This document shows, piece by piece, positions 36,426-48,250 of a DNA stretch of 64,000 nucleotides; position 1 is the stretch's first letter, and each line of letters opens with the position of its first letter. The stretch covers positions 112,764,480-112,828,479 of the forward strand of contig NC_083345.1 of assembly GCF_019175385.1 (NCBI RefSeq). The letters run 5' to 3'. Made by a program: the position numbers and the translations under genes. A model generated the notes under the pieces. It had not been told where the DNA came from. It worked only from the letters and a program-made list of their open reading frames with translations, and did not search any database. This stretch comes from Lycium barbarum. Taxonomy: Eukaryota; Streptophyta; Magnoliopsida; Solanales; Solanaceae.

Positions 36426-39400
36426 TATTACATGGAAAGTTAGGGGAATAAATAAGCTTTATAAGCATAGAGAGCTTAAAGTTTTTATTAAAGAGAATAA
36501 AGTAGGAGTAATTGCCATAGTAGAGCATAGAGTAAAGGAAATAAGAGCTGATAAGCTCATGAAGAAGCTGGTACCTGGTTGGAGCTGGTGCAATAACTAC
36601 AACTCATGTCCCAAAGGCAGGATATGAATATTATGGAACCCAAACTTGGTGGATTTTCAGATGTTGCATGAACATGGTCAGTTGATACATGGGGAGGTTT
36701 ACATACACTCTATTGGGCTGAGATTCTTATTTACAACAATTTACGGGTTGCATACAATACAGGATAGAAGAGGAATGTGGAATGAACTGAAGGGGTAAAC
36801 CAAAACATTATTCAAGCCTGGATAGCTATGGGAGATTATAACTCAGTACTTGATCAGGATGACAGGATACATGGGAACCAAATACAGGACAATGAAGTAC
36901 AGGATTTCAAGGAATTTATGTGCGATACCCATATGGTGGAACTTAAATATGTTGGGCGAGAGTTCACATGGACTAATTCTCATTTACATAGCAAAATAGA
37001 TAGGGCCCTTGTCAATGCAGCATGGATGAATACTATGAAGCAGCTGGAAGTCATGGTTATGGACCCAATATTCTCTGATCACACGCCCTTTGGAATTCAT
37101 TTTAATAATTGTACAGATGGCGGTCCCAAACCATTCAGATTTTTCAACTATGTGGCTGATCTTCCTGAGTTTCGGGTGACGGTTCAGAAAGTTTGGGCAA
37201 AACCGATGGAAAGTATTGGTATGCAAAAGGTTTGGCAAAAGTTGAAAATGATGAAAGCTGAGTTGAAAAAGCTAGCAGGGACTGATTCTTACAAAGTAAG
37301 TGCAAAGGTGAAGGAAGTGAGAGCAATGTTACAAGATACGCAGGAGCAAATGAGGAGTGTGACACATGATACAAGCCTGTTTGCTATTGAAAAGGATCTA
37401 AAAATTCAACTAGAGAAATGGAGCAATGTGGAGGAAAGTATATTTATGCAGAAATCAAGATGCCATTGGATTAAAATGGGGGATACCAATACATCATACT
37501 TCTATGCGTGTATGAAGAACAGATATGCACAGAATTGTATAAAATCTCTAAAGAATGCCGCAGGAGATATAATACAAGATGCACAGGGGATAGAAGATGA
37601 AATACTGAGTTTCTACAAGGGTCTTCTTGGGGCTGCAAACAATCAAGTACCTGATATAAGGCCCGATAGCATGAAGAATGGTCCTATGTTGAATAGAGCT
37701 CAACAATTACAACTTATCAGGCTTGTCACCAGTGATGAGATACAGCAAGCAATGAACAACATAGAATGCTCTAAAGCACCTGGCTGTGATGGATATAACT
37801 CTCTATTCTTCAAAAAGACATAGTCCATAATGGGAGGGGATATCAATCAAGCCGTCAAAGAATTTTTCAGCACATCAGTGATGTACAGAGTTATCAACTG
37901 TACCTCTGTCACTCTAATACCCAAAGTGAAGAATCCTCTGACCATCAAGGAATACAGGCCAATATCTTGCTGCAAAGTGCTCTACAAAATAATATCCAAA
38001 ATACTTACTAGCAGATTACAGGAGGTAATGGATGGGTTGATTGATAAATGTCAAGTAGCCTTTGTACCTGGGAGACTGATATCCGATAATATAATCATGA
38101 GTCAGGAACTGGTAAAAGGCTATGGAAGAAAGGGGCTATCACCAAGATGTATGATTAAACTAGATATGCAAAAAGCATATGACTCGGTTGAATGGAGTTT
38201 CTTGGAGCAGGTGCTAATTGGTATGAATTTTCCTGCTAGTTTCATCAGATGGATAATGACATGTGTTACCACAGTGTCATATTCTATACTTATCAATGGC
38301 ACTCCTAGTGCTCATTTCCCAGCAAAGAAAAGCCTAAGGCAAAGAGATCCATTATCCCCCTTTCTGTTGTCATTGCAATGGATTATTTGAGCAGAAACTT
38401 GAGGCAATTACAACATATCCCAAACTTCAATTACCACCCGAGATGTGAAAAGATGCAACTAATACAACTGGGTTTCGCGGATGATCTATTACTATTCTCA
38501 AGGGGAGATTTGGGGTCTGTGCAGTTGATGTATACAATATTCCAGGAGTTTTCAAGTGTCTCTGGGCTTATTGCAAATAAAGACAAGAGCTCCATATATT
38601 TTGGGGGTGTTCCTAATGAAGATCAAAGGAGAATACTGTACTTCTTGGGTATCCCTAAGGGTGAATTGCCAATAAAGTATCTCGGAGTCCCTCTTTGCGC
38701 TAAAAGAATATCCGTAGTCCAATACCAGCCCCTACTTGAGAAGATGTTGGGAAGAATTACCTCTTGGACTACCTTGTTTTTGTCTTACGCTGGTAGAATG
38801 CAATTGCTAAAGAGTGTCCTCTTCTCCATACAAGTCTTTTGGTCCCAGTTGTTCGTGCTGCCTAGGAAAGTGATAAAGATGATTGAAGCAATTTGCAGAA
38901 CCTTTTTGTGGACAGGGGGTATAGATGTATCAAAAAAGGCTCTACTAGCTTGGGACAAAATATGCGGCCCTAAAGAAGCTGGGGGATGGAATGTTCTTGA
39001 CATTACAATATGGAATAGAGCAGCCATAACCAAGTTACTATGGACCCTACACAGCAAGAAGGATAAGCTTTGGGTTCAATGGGTGCACACATACTATGGG
39101 AAACATAAGAATTTATGGGATGAGGAAGTAAAACAGGCCTCATGGATGATAAGGAAAATTCTTAAGGCCAAAAAATATATAAAAGCAGTGGGTATAAGCC
39201 CAGATGAATTCATTGCTATGTCGTACTATTCTATTAAAGCAATGTATCAAAAGTTGAAGGGTGAAGCTCCAAGAGTGCACTGGTGGAGACTATTCTGTCA
39301 CAATGAAGGACTCTTTAGATGGCTATTTACTTTCAATCTTGCTGCCCATGGTAGACTGGCCACTAGGGATAGACTAAAGAAATGGGGTATGACAAATGAC

Positions 39401-39986
39401 GTAGTGTGTCCACTGTGTGATGGAAATGATGAATCCATCAACCATCTATTCTTTGAATGTGCTTATGTTGCAGGTGTATGGAACAAGCTGTTGGTATGGC
39501 AAGGAATTCATAGACAAGCAATGACCTGGAACCATGAATTGACTTGGGCATGCAGTCATATCAAGGGCAGAAGACCTGGGGAGGAAATTTACAAAATGGA
39601 GCTGGCTGGGTGCGTGTATCAAGTATGGCATGAGAGGAACCAGTGCATTTTTCAGTCTAAGAGAAGACCTGCCAATCAGCTGGTGAGAGGGATAATTCAA
39701 CAGATTTGTGCGCGAGGGAGGATGAAGTCGAAGCTAGCGAGAACTCTGGACAAATTAAATTTTTATCCATGATGAAAGGAGTTACTAAACAGTAAGGGAT
39801 TTGTGAGCTACTACCGGGTAAGACCGTGGCAGATAGATAGACTTACAGTATGTTTTAAGGCTAGGCGATGCAACTGAGACTGGGAAGATGTCCAGATCCC
39901 AGAGTTTCTTTTTTCGTCTATTTTGTTGATGTCTTGAGCTGTAAACGATGCACTTTGATAATAAAAGTTACTTTATTTACCAAAAA
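36426..39986 (+). mobile_element. L1-type LINE, 5'-truncated
   Basis: A 14-bp target duplication AAGGCTATTTATGT flanks the element (36412-36425 and 39987-40000). The 3' end has AATAAAAG and a short A tail. The insert begins in the first codons of the endonuclease domain, so ORF1 and the 5' region are missing, the usual result of incomplete target-primed reverse transcription. The coding region is plus strand and broken. Confidence 0.95.
36433..39772 (+). pseudogene. LINE ORF2: endonuclease and reverse transcriptase
   Basis: The endonuclease shows TWKVRGINK at the start, GDYNSVLDQDDR and SDHTP. The reverse transcriptase shows KAPGCDGYN, IPKVKNPLTIKEYRPISCC, LDMQKAYDSVEW and the catalytic FADDLLLF. 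A zf-RVT-type C-terminal region reads CPLCDGNDESINHLFFEC, the CxxC..HxxxxC pattern of plant LINEs. Lesions are a TGA at 36625 (where W is expected), a frame change near 36790, a TAG at 37821 and a frame change near 38370. From 38378 the frame is open for 464 codons to a TGA. No active enzyme can be made. Confidence 0.93.
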
Positions 39987-40000
39987 AAGGCTATTTATGT

Positions 40001-40663
40001 GAGTATATCAACTATGATGTGATATTGTGAGTTAACTAATAGCTCTTCCTTTTGGCGTTATGTAACGATACATTTCAAGTTTAAAATTTAAACTTAAAAA
40101 ACAAAAAAAAAAAAAACTCAAATAAATTATTGATACAAACCTTGTCAAGTGAAGAAAACAAAATTAAACGCAGATGCAAGATAGTTCACACAATAAAGCT
40201 TAAAACTGAACGTGGGAATAGCCAAATCCATTTAAGCCAACGTCTTCTTATCCTTGACATCTGAAATTTTTAGAAATAAGATGCTGAGGCAAACACTTAG
40301 TAATTATTTTCCAATATATAGAGTTGTGGCTGGACCATTCTAGATTTAAATTACACACACCTGAAATACATGTTAAGTTTTTTTAGAACGTCAAAACTTA
40401 GTCCTTGCATGCAATGACAGCTTCCAACTAATTGTGGTATAAATTTAAAATCATACTAGCTTACAACTTCAACTAAGGCAAATCCTTTTCAAAATCATCT
40501 ACTTAGTGAAAATATTTGAAATAAAAATATACTAAGTATAGAGCATCGATTATTTGTTGTTATAACAAAAGCACAGAAACTAAGATACTAATAGTTACAA
40601 TTAAATATCAGCATAAAGCTTAATTGAATACCTAAAGTTTTGAAATCAAAACATATAACTTGT
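40001..40663. other. Non-coding, downstream of receptor gene
   Basis: AT-rich sequence between the LINE and the 3' end of the minus-strand receptor gene; it would contain that gene's 3' untranslated region. I see no other feature. Confidence 0.5.
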
Positions 40664-43081
40664 CTAATAGTGATTATTTCTTCTTCTGTAATGTCTTTGC
40701 CCTTGCTGCTTCTTTCTCCTTCGCATAATGATTTTGTGTTCCATATCTTCAATGATTCTCGCAAGCCATTTCACATTTCCAGTTGAAATCATAAAATATA
40801 GTATGGATAATCCAATACATAGTCCACATCCATAGCCCATGAGAGCAGCTTTCCAAAAATCATTCAGATAATCAGAATTGCTTTCTTGATCGTCTATTGC
40901 AGGTATGGTATAATTTGTCTCTGCCACACGATCATTGCCACAACCTTTCGAAACTGGGAATCCACGTAATTCATCATTACCTTCATATGAGTTTTCTTGA
41001 AATGTAGCAAATTGAGATCCTTGAGGGATGCATCCTTGGAGATGATTGTGGGAGAGATTTAAAAATGCAAGAAATGTAAGAGAAGCAAGTTGTGTTGGTA
41101 TCTCTCCTACAAGCTGGTTACCAGATAGGTCCAATGATTCAACAGAAGATAAACCTCCAAGTGATGGTGGTATATGACCTTGCAATCCATTATGAGATAA
41201 ATTCAACACATGAAGTGCAGTGAGATCTCCCACAATACTTGGAATATGCCCTCTAAATCTGTTACTTGATAGATCAATGGCGGCGTAAAAAGTAAAAACT
41301 TTGAAAAGTTCAAGCTCTAGACCCTTGTTTGCAATTGTTACACCATGTACGAAATATTTGTCTCCAAAAGTTATAGCAAGATATGTTGTTGAATTCATTG
41401 TTTGGTCAATTTTTCTCATGGCTTTCAAGTGTTGAAACAAACTCGTAGGTAAGTATCCCGAGAAGGCATTGTAAGAAAGATCGATTATTCGAAGCTCAGA
41501 AAACAAGTTTTTATTCCTTGAAGTTATAATAGGTCCATGCAATTTATTCGATCTCAAGCTTAAAACTTTCAGCTTTGGAAGAGTTCCCAACCACATCGGG
41601 AATGTGTCGATGAGGTGATTATCTCCTATAGCAAGGACTTGCAACTCTTTGCAGTTGGCCAAAGATTGGGGAATTTTCCCCTCCAGTTCATTGCCATGCA
41701 AGTTGAGGCTTTTGAGTACACTTCCAATGTTAAAAGTTGTTGGAAGAGTCCCCGAAAGATAGTTGTTGTGCATTTCCAAAACCTCAAGATGACCACTCAT
41801 GTTGCCAAAACAATGCAGAACTACTCCCTTAAGATTGTTTTCCGACAAATCTAAAACTCGTAGTGATGTTAAATTACAGATAGACAAAGGAATATCTCCA
41901 CTAAGATTATTATGTGACAACGACAAAATCTTGAGGCCACTCATATTACCCAAATATTGCATAATTTTTCCCTTCAAGTTATTTATCTTGAGATACAACA
42001 CTTCCAATAATGTCAAATTGCATATAGATGAAGGAATGTCCTCAGTGAGATTATTAGATTGGAGAAACAGACCTCGTAAATTTCTTAAATTGCCAAATGA
42101 AGCAGGTATAGAACCACTAAGATAGTTATTCCTCAAAGTTAGTATATTAAGATACCTTAGGTTACCCATTTTTGGAGGAATAGAGCCAGAAAGGTGATTG
42201 TCATTAAGATATAGAAAAGATAAGTTGGTCAAGTTCCCAAATGAAAAAGGAATAGAACCAGTAAGAAAGTTAGTACCCAAAGATAGCTTAACAAGAGACC
42301 TTAGGTAACCTATTTCTTGAGGAATGGATCCAGAAAGATGATTATCGTAAAGATACAAACGGGACAATTTGTTCAAATTCCCTAATGAGGCAGGAATAGA
42401 ACCAGTGAGAGAGTTATTCTTCAAATCTAGCTCAGTAAGTGACGTTAGGTTAGCCATTTCCACAGGAATGGAGCCAGAAAAGTGATTGTCATTAAGATAC
42501 AAAAAAGACAAGTTGGTCAAGTTCCCTAGTGAATTAGGAATAGAACCACTAAGAAAGTTAGTACCCAAAAAGATCTTAGTAAGAGACCTTAGGTGACCTA
42601 TTTCTCTTGGAATGAAACCATTTAAATGGTTACCAAATAAGTGGAGGGTCTGAAGCTTGGCTAGTGAACCGATTTGTGATGGTATTGGGCCTGAAATCTG
42701 ATTATTTGACAAATCAAGATAGATAAGATTAGTGAGGTTACCTATTTCAGGTGGGATGGTGCCAGAGAAATTATGCATGCTAAGTTCAAGATATTCAAGA
42801 AAAGGGAGAGATGAAAATGGAAAATCATAAAGTGTACCAATGATACTAGCATTTGTAATATTCAACCTATTTACTCTATCATTAAAGCATATAACTCCAT
42901 ACCAGTCATCGCACACGTTTGAGCTTGATATCCATGAAGCCAATATGGAATTATTCTGACTTGAAAAAGTTGCTTTCCATTTCAGGAGGGCAGTGGCTTC
43001 ATCAGTGGAGGAAAAAGTAACTACAAAGAGATATAAAAGAGTAAAAAACTGAGGTAAAAAAAGTATTTTCGAAATCATCAT
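40664..43081 (-). CDS. LRR receptor-like protein (RLP)
   Basis: An intact single-exon gene of 805 codons. Residues 1-25 form a signal peptide and 26-66 an LRRNT region (EATALLKWKATF, CDDWYGVIC). Then come about 20 leucine-rich repeats of 24 residues, an island near 570-610, and four more repeats. An acidic stretch (DDQESNSDYLND) and one membrane segment follow (about 745-765, GYGCGLCIGLSI with two overlapping GxxxG motifs). The short cytosolic tail is very basic (RRRKKQQGQRHYRRRNNHY). There is no kinase domain. This is the layout of Cf/Ve/Peru-class RLPs, cell-surface immune receptors that signal through partner kinases of the SOBIR1/BAK1 type. Repeats 3-5 and 7-9 are near copies (GTNFLSGSIP, LSFLYLNDNH), so a four-repeat block has duplicated. 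The ligand cannot be read from the sequence. The first of two adjacent ATGs is used. Confidence 0.93.
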   Translation of the reverse strand: MMISKILFLPQFFTLLYLFVVTFSSTDEATALLKWKATFSSQNNSILASWISSSNVCDDWYGVICFNDRVNRLNITNASIIGTLYDFPFSSLPFLEYLELSMHNFSGTIPPEIGNLTNLIYLDLSNNQISGPIPSQIGSLAKLQTLHLFGNHLNGFIPREIGHLRSLTKIFLGTNFLSGSIPNSLGNLTNLSFLYLNDNHFSGSIPVEMANLTSLTELDLKNNSLTGSIPASLGNLNKLSRLYLYDNHLSGSIPQEIGYLRSLVKLSLGTNFLTGSIPFSFGNLTNLSFLYLNDNHLSGSIPPKMGNLRYLNILTLRNNYLSGSIPASFGNLRNLRGLFLQSNNLTEDIPSSICNLTLLEVLYLKINNLKGKIMQYLGNMSGLKILSLSHNNLSGDIPLSICNLTSLRVLDLSENNLKGVVLHCFGNMSGHLEVLEMHNNYLSGTLPTTFNIGSVLKSLNLHGNELEGKIPQSLANCKELQVLAIGDNHLIDTFPMWLGTLPKLKVLSLRSNKLHGPIITSRNKNLFSELRIIDLSYNAFSGYLPTSLFQHLKAMRKIDQTMNSTTYLAITFGDKYFVHGVTIANKGLELELFKVFTFYAAIDLSSNRFRGHIPSIVGDLTALHVLNLSHNGLQGHIPPSLGGLSSVESLDLSGNQLVGEIPTQLASLTFLAFLNLSHNHLQGCIPQGSQFATFQENSYEGNDELRGFPVSKGCGNDRVAETNYTIPAIDDQESNSDYLNDFWKAALMGYGCGLCIGLSILYFMISTGNVKWLARIIEDMEHKIIMRRRKKQQGQRHYRRRNNHY

Positions 43082-43150
43082 CGTATATCGCTAAACGATG
43101 TTTAGTTGATTATTTTGGTTTTTGATGGATGACATTGGTGCAGGGTACAC

Positions 43151-43158
43151 TATTTATA
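43151..43158 (-). promoter_or_regulatory. TATA box of the RLP gene
   Basis: TATAAATA on the minus strand, about 70 bases upstream of the ATG, leaves room for a leader of roughly 40 bases. The spacing is typical for a plant promoter; the start site is inferred. Confidence 0.65.
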
Positions 43159-43258
43159 TTGTAGTAAACTAGCAGAAGATTTGCGTGTAAAATAAGGACA
43201 ATCATAACAGCTTCCAAGTCAATGAGTCTTCGTCTTGAATAAAGTAGTATTTAATTCA

Positions 43259-43375
43259 AACAAATGGCTATCCAAGTGGCTCTGTCTTTTTCTATGTGCA
43301 TATAATTCAAACAAGTGGCGATCCAAGTGGCGATCCAAGTGGCTAAGTCTTTTTCTATGTGCACATATTGTTTGC
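43259..43375. repeat. Short tandem repeat in RLP promoter
   Basis: The phrases AATTCAAACAA(A/G)TGGC, ATCCAAGTGGC and TCTTTTTCTATGTGCA occur two or three times about 50 bases apart, 180-290 bp upstream of the RLP start codon. It might hold regulatory sites; that is not shown. Confidence 0.7.
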
Positions 43376-43505
43376 TTCTCAATTCTCTTTAAACTTTTTT
43401 ATTAACCATAAAAAAGGCTCTGTTGTTAATCGTCTTAATTTCGCTAATGATGTCATTATAGCAACATAAACTAATGAATGATAAAATCTGTTGGCTCTGT
43501 TGTTA

Positions 43506-43769
43506 GAACCTGTTTGGATGGGCTTATGCCTATAAGCTGCAAACAGCTTATAAGCTAAAAAATATAAGTTGAGGTAGTCTAATTTTTTTTTTTTTTGGCT
43601 TATAAGCTATTTTCAGCTTATAAGCTACTTTAAATAAGCTAAATCAAATGGGCCCAATTATTTTTTTGAGCTTATTTTAAGCATAAAATGACTTAAAGCT
43701 GGTCAGCCAAACACTCAAAAAAACTGAAAACAGCTTATAAGCAACTTATAAGTCAATCCAAACGGGCTC
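43506..43769. mobile_element. Tourist-type MITE
   Basis: The inverted ends are GAACCTGTTTGGAT and ATCCAAACGGGCTC, with a TTA duplication on both sides (43503-43505 and 43770-43772), the signature of PIF/Harbinger elements. The interior is rich in the palindrome GCTTATAAGC. A related copy is at 51563-51809. Confidence 0.85.
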
Positions 43770-45739
43770 TTAATCGTCTTAATTTCGCTAATGATGTCAT
43801 TATAGCAACATAAACTAATGAATGATAAAATCTGTTGCGCCAACTTTGAAAGTTCATTTAACCACATTGATGACATAAAGATTGAGTTAAATTTCAAGTT
43901 TTAAACAATTATTTAATCAAACTTTGAATCCATATAAAACTGAATATAACACATTTCTTTGGTCCCAAAAGGAAAAAAATAATAAAGAGCAGAGGAAAAT
44001 AAAGTGACGAAAGACTTTGAAAGTCGTTGTTCGAGTCTTGTTGTGAAAATTTCAGATGAAAGTGACGACACATAATATCCTTTGCTTTGAATTTTCATTG
44101 TGATGTTACTACTCATTAACCGAACACAGTCTTTACTATAATTTTCAAACATCATGGATAGCTAGTTCGAACTATAAAAATTAGGGAAAAAAACGTAACT
44201 AAACAATAATATAGAAATATTTACAAAGTTTTAGCAGAATTATCAAATTAACATTCAGTGACAGAATGACAGTTAAATAATACGTATCATAATAGAGTCC
44301 TCTATATTAAAGGAATGCAACTGAACGTGAATCATGCAATTGATAATCTAAGTGATTCTCTCCCTACTTTTTTGCTCAGCAAATATCTTTATGTTATTAA
44401 CTGCAATTAGGTTCCTATTTACTCTCCATTTTAGTAATATGATTTTTCCATATATATATGTATGTATGTATAAGCTTTAGATACAAAGAAATTATACCAT
44501 ATACTATATACTATAAATAAATATTATTTAATAGACCTTTTTCACACAAAAAATACTTCTGATTTCACATATTTATTCCATGAATATTTATCCCACAAAT
44601 TTATACCAAAATATAACAATAATCTGACTTTGTCATATATTATATTTATACCATAAATAATCATAGCATGTTTCAGATATAAAAAATCTATACCATGAAT
44701 ATATATATATATGCAATAATTTTTTCCACTAAAATACTCTCGGCATAATAAATTTATACCAAAAATATGTTACCATAAATTTATACCCGAAATATGGTGA
44801 TAAACGGATTTTGCCCTATTTCAACATCTTTTCAAAGTTTGTTATATTATATTTATACCATAAAATACATGGTATGTTTTAGATATAAAAAATATATACC
44901 ATGAATATTTTACAAATATATATTTATATGTAATAATCTTTTTCCGCAAAAATAATTCCGACATAATAAATTATACCAAAAATATGATGATAGTCGGCTT
45001 TTCCCCTGTTTCAACATCTACAAAGTTTTATTACCTACGTAAATATGTTTTCACTTTTTTTTTTACAACTCTTTGAACCAACAATAACTGAAGTAACACA
45101 ATGTAATTTTCCTTTTTCCCCAAATAAAAGTAAACATAAAAGGAAAAAAAAAATAGGAGCCAATTAAAAGAAAAATGAATGGAAACAAATGATTTTTTGT
45201 TTTATTCAGTTTGAAAATTATGATCAATCAACCCATGTGAGTAGTAGCAGAGAGTCGGAAAAACAAGAATATCTTGCTAAGAATGGGAGAATGGAGATTT
45301 ATAAGTGTGAAATCTCGAAAATAATTGGGGTGTATTAGTTGAAGAAAAGTAGGAGAGAACTGAGAATAATGGTATATTAGTTAAAGAAGAAAGACAAAGA
45401 GAATAAAAATAAAGAATAAGAGGATAAATGCTAATTCCTAATTTAGTGGAATAGAAGTAAACGTGAACCCCTAATTTACTGGATTAAATGATCGTACATA
45501 AGTATGACATAAATGTAATAAGAATTGTTCTTTTTGAAGAATTTTAAAAGCTATGCTAATTATGTTCCTAAATCTAATAGAATGACTAACGGTGTAATTT
45601 TCTCTAAAAATTATCCTTTTTTGTGATTCTCCCCAATGAAAGGAAAAAGGTAAAAAAAATTAATAGACCATATAGTGCAAATGATGATTTCGATTTATTT
45701 TATTGAAACATAAATTCTTCATAGTAGATTATTGAGTCT
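43770..45739. other. AT-rich non-coding segment
   Basis: No gene. An internal duplication is visible (about 44630-44800 and 44840-45005), with phrases such as ATATTATATTTATACCATAA and TAATCTTTTTCC. The outer limits of any element here could not be set. Confidence 0.45.
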
Positions 45740-46146
45740 GTTGTGTCTTATGGGTGCCAAGAAGTGCGTGTGGTTTAAACGGTCAACACGTGGCCTAATT
45801 GCCAAAGGAATGGGTGAAAACTACAGGTGTATAAGGCTTAAGTCTCACCCGAGACAAAATAAGTTCTGGCTCATCTCCGGTGATGGTCTCTCCAGTGCTA
45901 TCCTAAATGAATGACACGTGTCCCTTCAACTTTTTGATGGACCAGATTTTATTTTGCTAACCTATAACATTAACTATGGTTACCAATATAATAATGGTAA
46001 GGAAAGAGTGATTTTGTGTAATTTGTTGTTAGCAATTTGCATCTTCCGTTATGCTATACGAAGAGGAGTCCGGAACCAAAATAACCCAAAAAAAAAGGGT
46101 ATGAACCAAAATATTTCAGGAAAAAAAATGGGTACAAAAGTACCTT
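45740..46146. other. Non-coding; inverted copy of a local repeat
   Basis: The text near 45880-45970 (GACACGTG, then TTTTTGATGGACCAGATT) is an inverted relative of 50195-50270. A leader GAGTCCGGAACCAAAATAAC at 46066 matches the start of the Mutator-like element at 54882. Two short open frames here have no recognisable product. Confidence 0.5.
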
Positions 46147-48250
46147 TTCATGCGTTAAAGGTCTCCCTTTTTTAAAAAAAAAAATTCTTTCTTTCTTTTC
46201 TTTCTTTCTTTCTTTCTTCCTTCCTTTCTTTCACACTTTTTTACATACTTTAGACATAAATTAATCATGCTTCGAGACTTCAAAACTTGAATATTTTATA
46301 TAGAATCCTATTTATTTTTGTGCGATTAATAAGGTAGGCTCAACACATCAAGGATACACAAAACTTCGGATTGTCGTTTTAGTGGTTGAAAAGTGCTCGA
46401 AATCCATTTTTGTTTGAAGACTTGTTGTCATTAGCTTTAAGTTATTTATGTTTTAGGGTTACACATTATTTTTATATTAATGCGTAACTTTATTTTGACA
46501 ATTTCACAAATAAATAAATTAACAATAAATAAAAAATTAACAAATTAATAATTCATAATCAATTAACAAATATTAATTCACAATCAATTATTTCTGTGTA
46601 TTTTTTTTTTTTTTTTTGCGTTATCCCCTTCAACACCCAACTAATTGGAGTCCGCAACTTAAATAACTTCAAAAGTGGGTTTGGGTACCAAAATAATCCA
46701 TTAACGAATAACGAACAATAAGTTAAATCCTGAATAACGAATAATAAACTAAATCCCGAATAACGAACGATAAACTAAATCCTGAATAACAAACGACAAG
46801 CTAAATCCTTAGTTTTAGATTGAACATCATTAACAGAATTTCCGAAAAGGATTAGTTAGTTAACATAATTTTTTGATGAAGGATTAGTTAGTTAATATAA
46901 AATTTTGTTCGTTATTACTTTAACTAGATGAATTAAGTAAATTATAATCGACAATACAATATCATGGATTATTCAAAATAACTAATTAAATCCTCCATAA
47001 CTTATCCTAGTTAAGTAAGTTCTAATTAGAGATTTTTTTTAGTTAATTTCAAGAATAATGAATAATTTAGTATTTACAAATACGACACCTCCATGGATCT
47101 CTGTTAATTATTTGTTAATTATGGCATTGTTAATATTTGTTAATTATGTCATTGTTAATATATTTATTTCTGAAATTGTTTTTCCCATGTTATTTACTTG
47201 TTTATCCCATGTCAATCATTAAATAAATTAGTTCATATTTTTTACTAATAATATCTTCTCAACACTCCCGCTGAGGTTTGATCCTTGATGGATGAGATTA
47301 AAAAAAGTCAAAAGCCAAAGGCTTTACCACCATGCCAAGTTGGTTAAAGTAACAATGTAGACACTTTTTATTATTTTGTATGTTCACTAATGCTATCTAA
47401 CTTGTTTTCTTAAATTGAATTTGGAACCTTGAAATTGACATTGAAAACATCATTATCACGGGATTATGGAATTGAAATATATTTTTCGCCATTAGAATTA
47501 AAAAAGAAATAAATGAAAATTGCACACTAATTTGGGGGAAAATTGAAATTGAATGGGATAACTGACGTTTTTCGAAAATTCGGGGCGGCCGAACAGCCTT
47601 GCGGCAGTTCAGACGCATAGATCTGGAAAAAATACCCCCAAAAAAAAAAAATCGCATCAAATGGACATCCGAGCACAAATTTATGACCATTTAAAATTTC
47701 ACCAACTTACAAATAAATTAGTGCGCAAAAGGTTTTTTAATGGGTTATTTTGGTACCCAAATCCACTTTTTGGGTTATTTAAGTTGCAGACTCCAATTAG
47801 TTGGGGGTTGAAGGGTATAACGAAAAAAAAAATTACACATAAATAATTGATCATGCATTGATATTTTGTTAATTGATTATAAAAATAAAGTTATAATCAC
47901 TAAAAATAAAGTTACGCATTAATATAAAAATAATGTGTAACCCTAAAACATAAATAACTTAAAGGTAATGACAACAAGTCTTCAAACAAAAATGGACTTC
48001 GAGCACTTTTCAACCACTAAAACGACAATCTGAAGTTTTGTGTATCCTTGATGTGTTGAGCCTACCTTATTAATCACACAAAAATAAATAGGGTTCTATA
48101 TAAAATATTCAAGTTTTGGAGTCTCGAAGCATGATTAATCTATGTCTAAAGTATGTAAAAAAGTGTGAAAGAAATGAAGAAAGAAAGAAAGAAAGAAAAG
48201 AAAGAAAGATTTTTTTTTTTTTTTAAAAAGGAAGACCTTTAACGCATGAA
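46147..48250. mobile_element. Long inverted-repeat element
   Basis: Two arms (46147-46704 and 47737-48250) are reverse complements with modest divergence, around a 1.0 kb centre. Matching landmarks are GCGTTAAAGGTC, TTAATCATGCTTCGAGACTT, GTAGGCTCAACACATCAAGG and ATTGGAGTC.GCAACTTAAA. The arms include a (TTTC)n/(GAAA)n tract. The centre has no transposase. Long arms and hairpin ends suggest a Mutator-type foldback element. No clean target duplication was found. Confidence 0.65.
46706..46809. repeat. 26-bp tandem repeat, four units
   Basis: Units of the form GAATAACGAACGATAAACTA plus AATCCT, differing at one to four bases each. They lie just inside the left arm of the inverted-repeat element. 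Confidence 0.85.

Noticed and set aside
47265..47350. tRNA-like text on the minus strand (GGCATGGTGGTAAAGCC, then GGATCAAACCTC)
   Set aside because: It resembles SINE A and B boxes, but I found no flanking duplication, A tail or 3' part, so it is too weak to list as an element.
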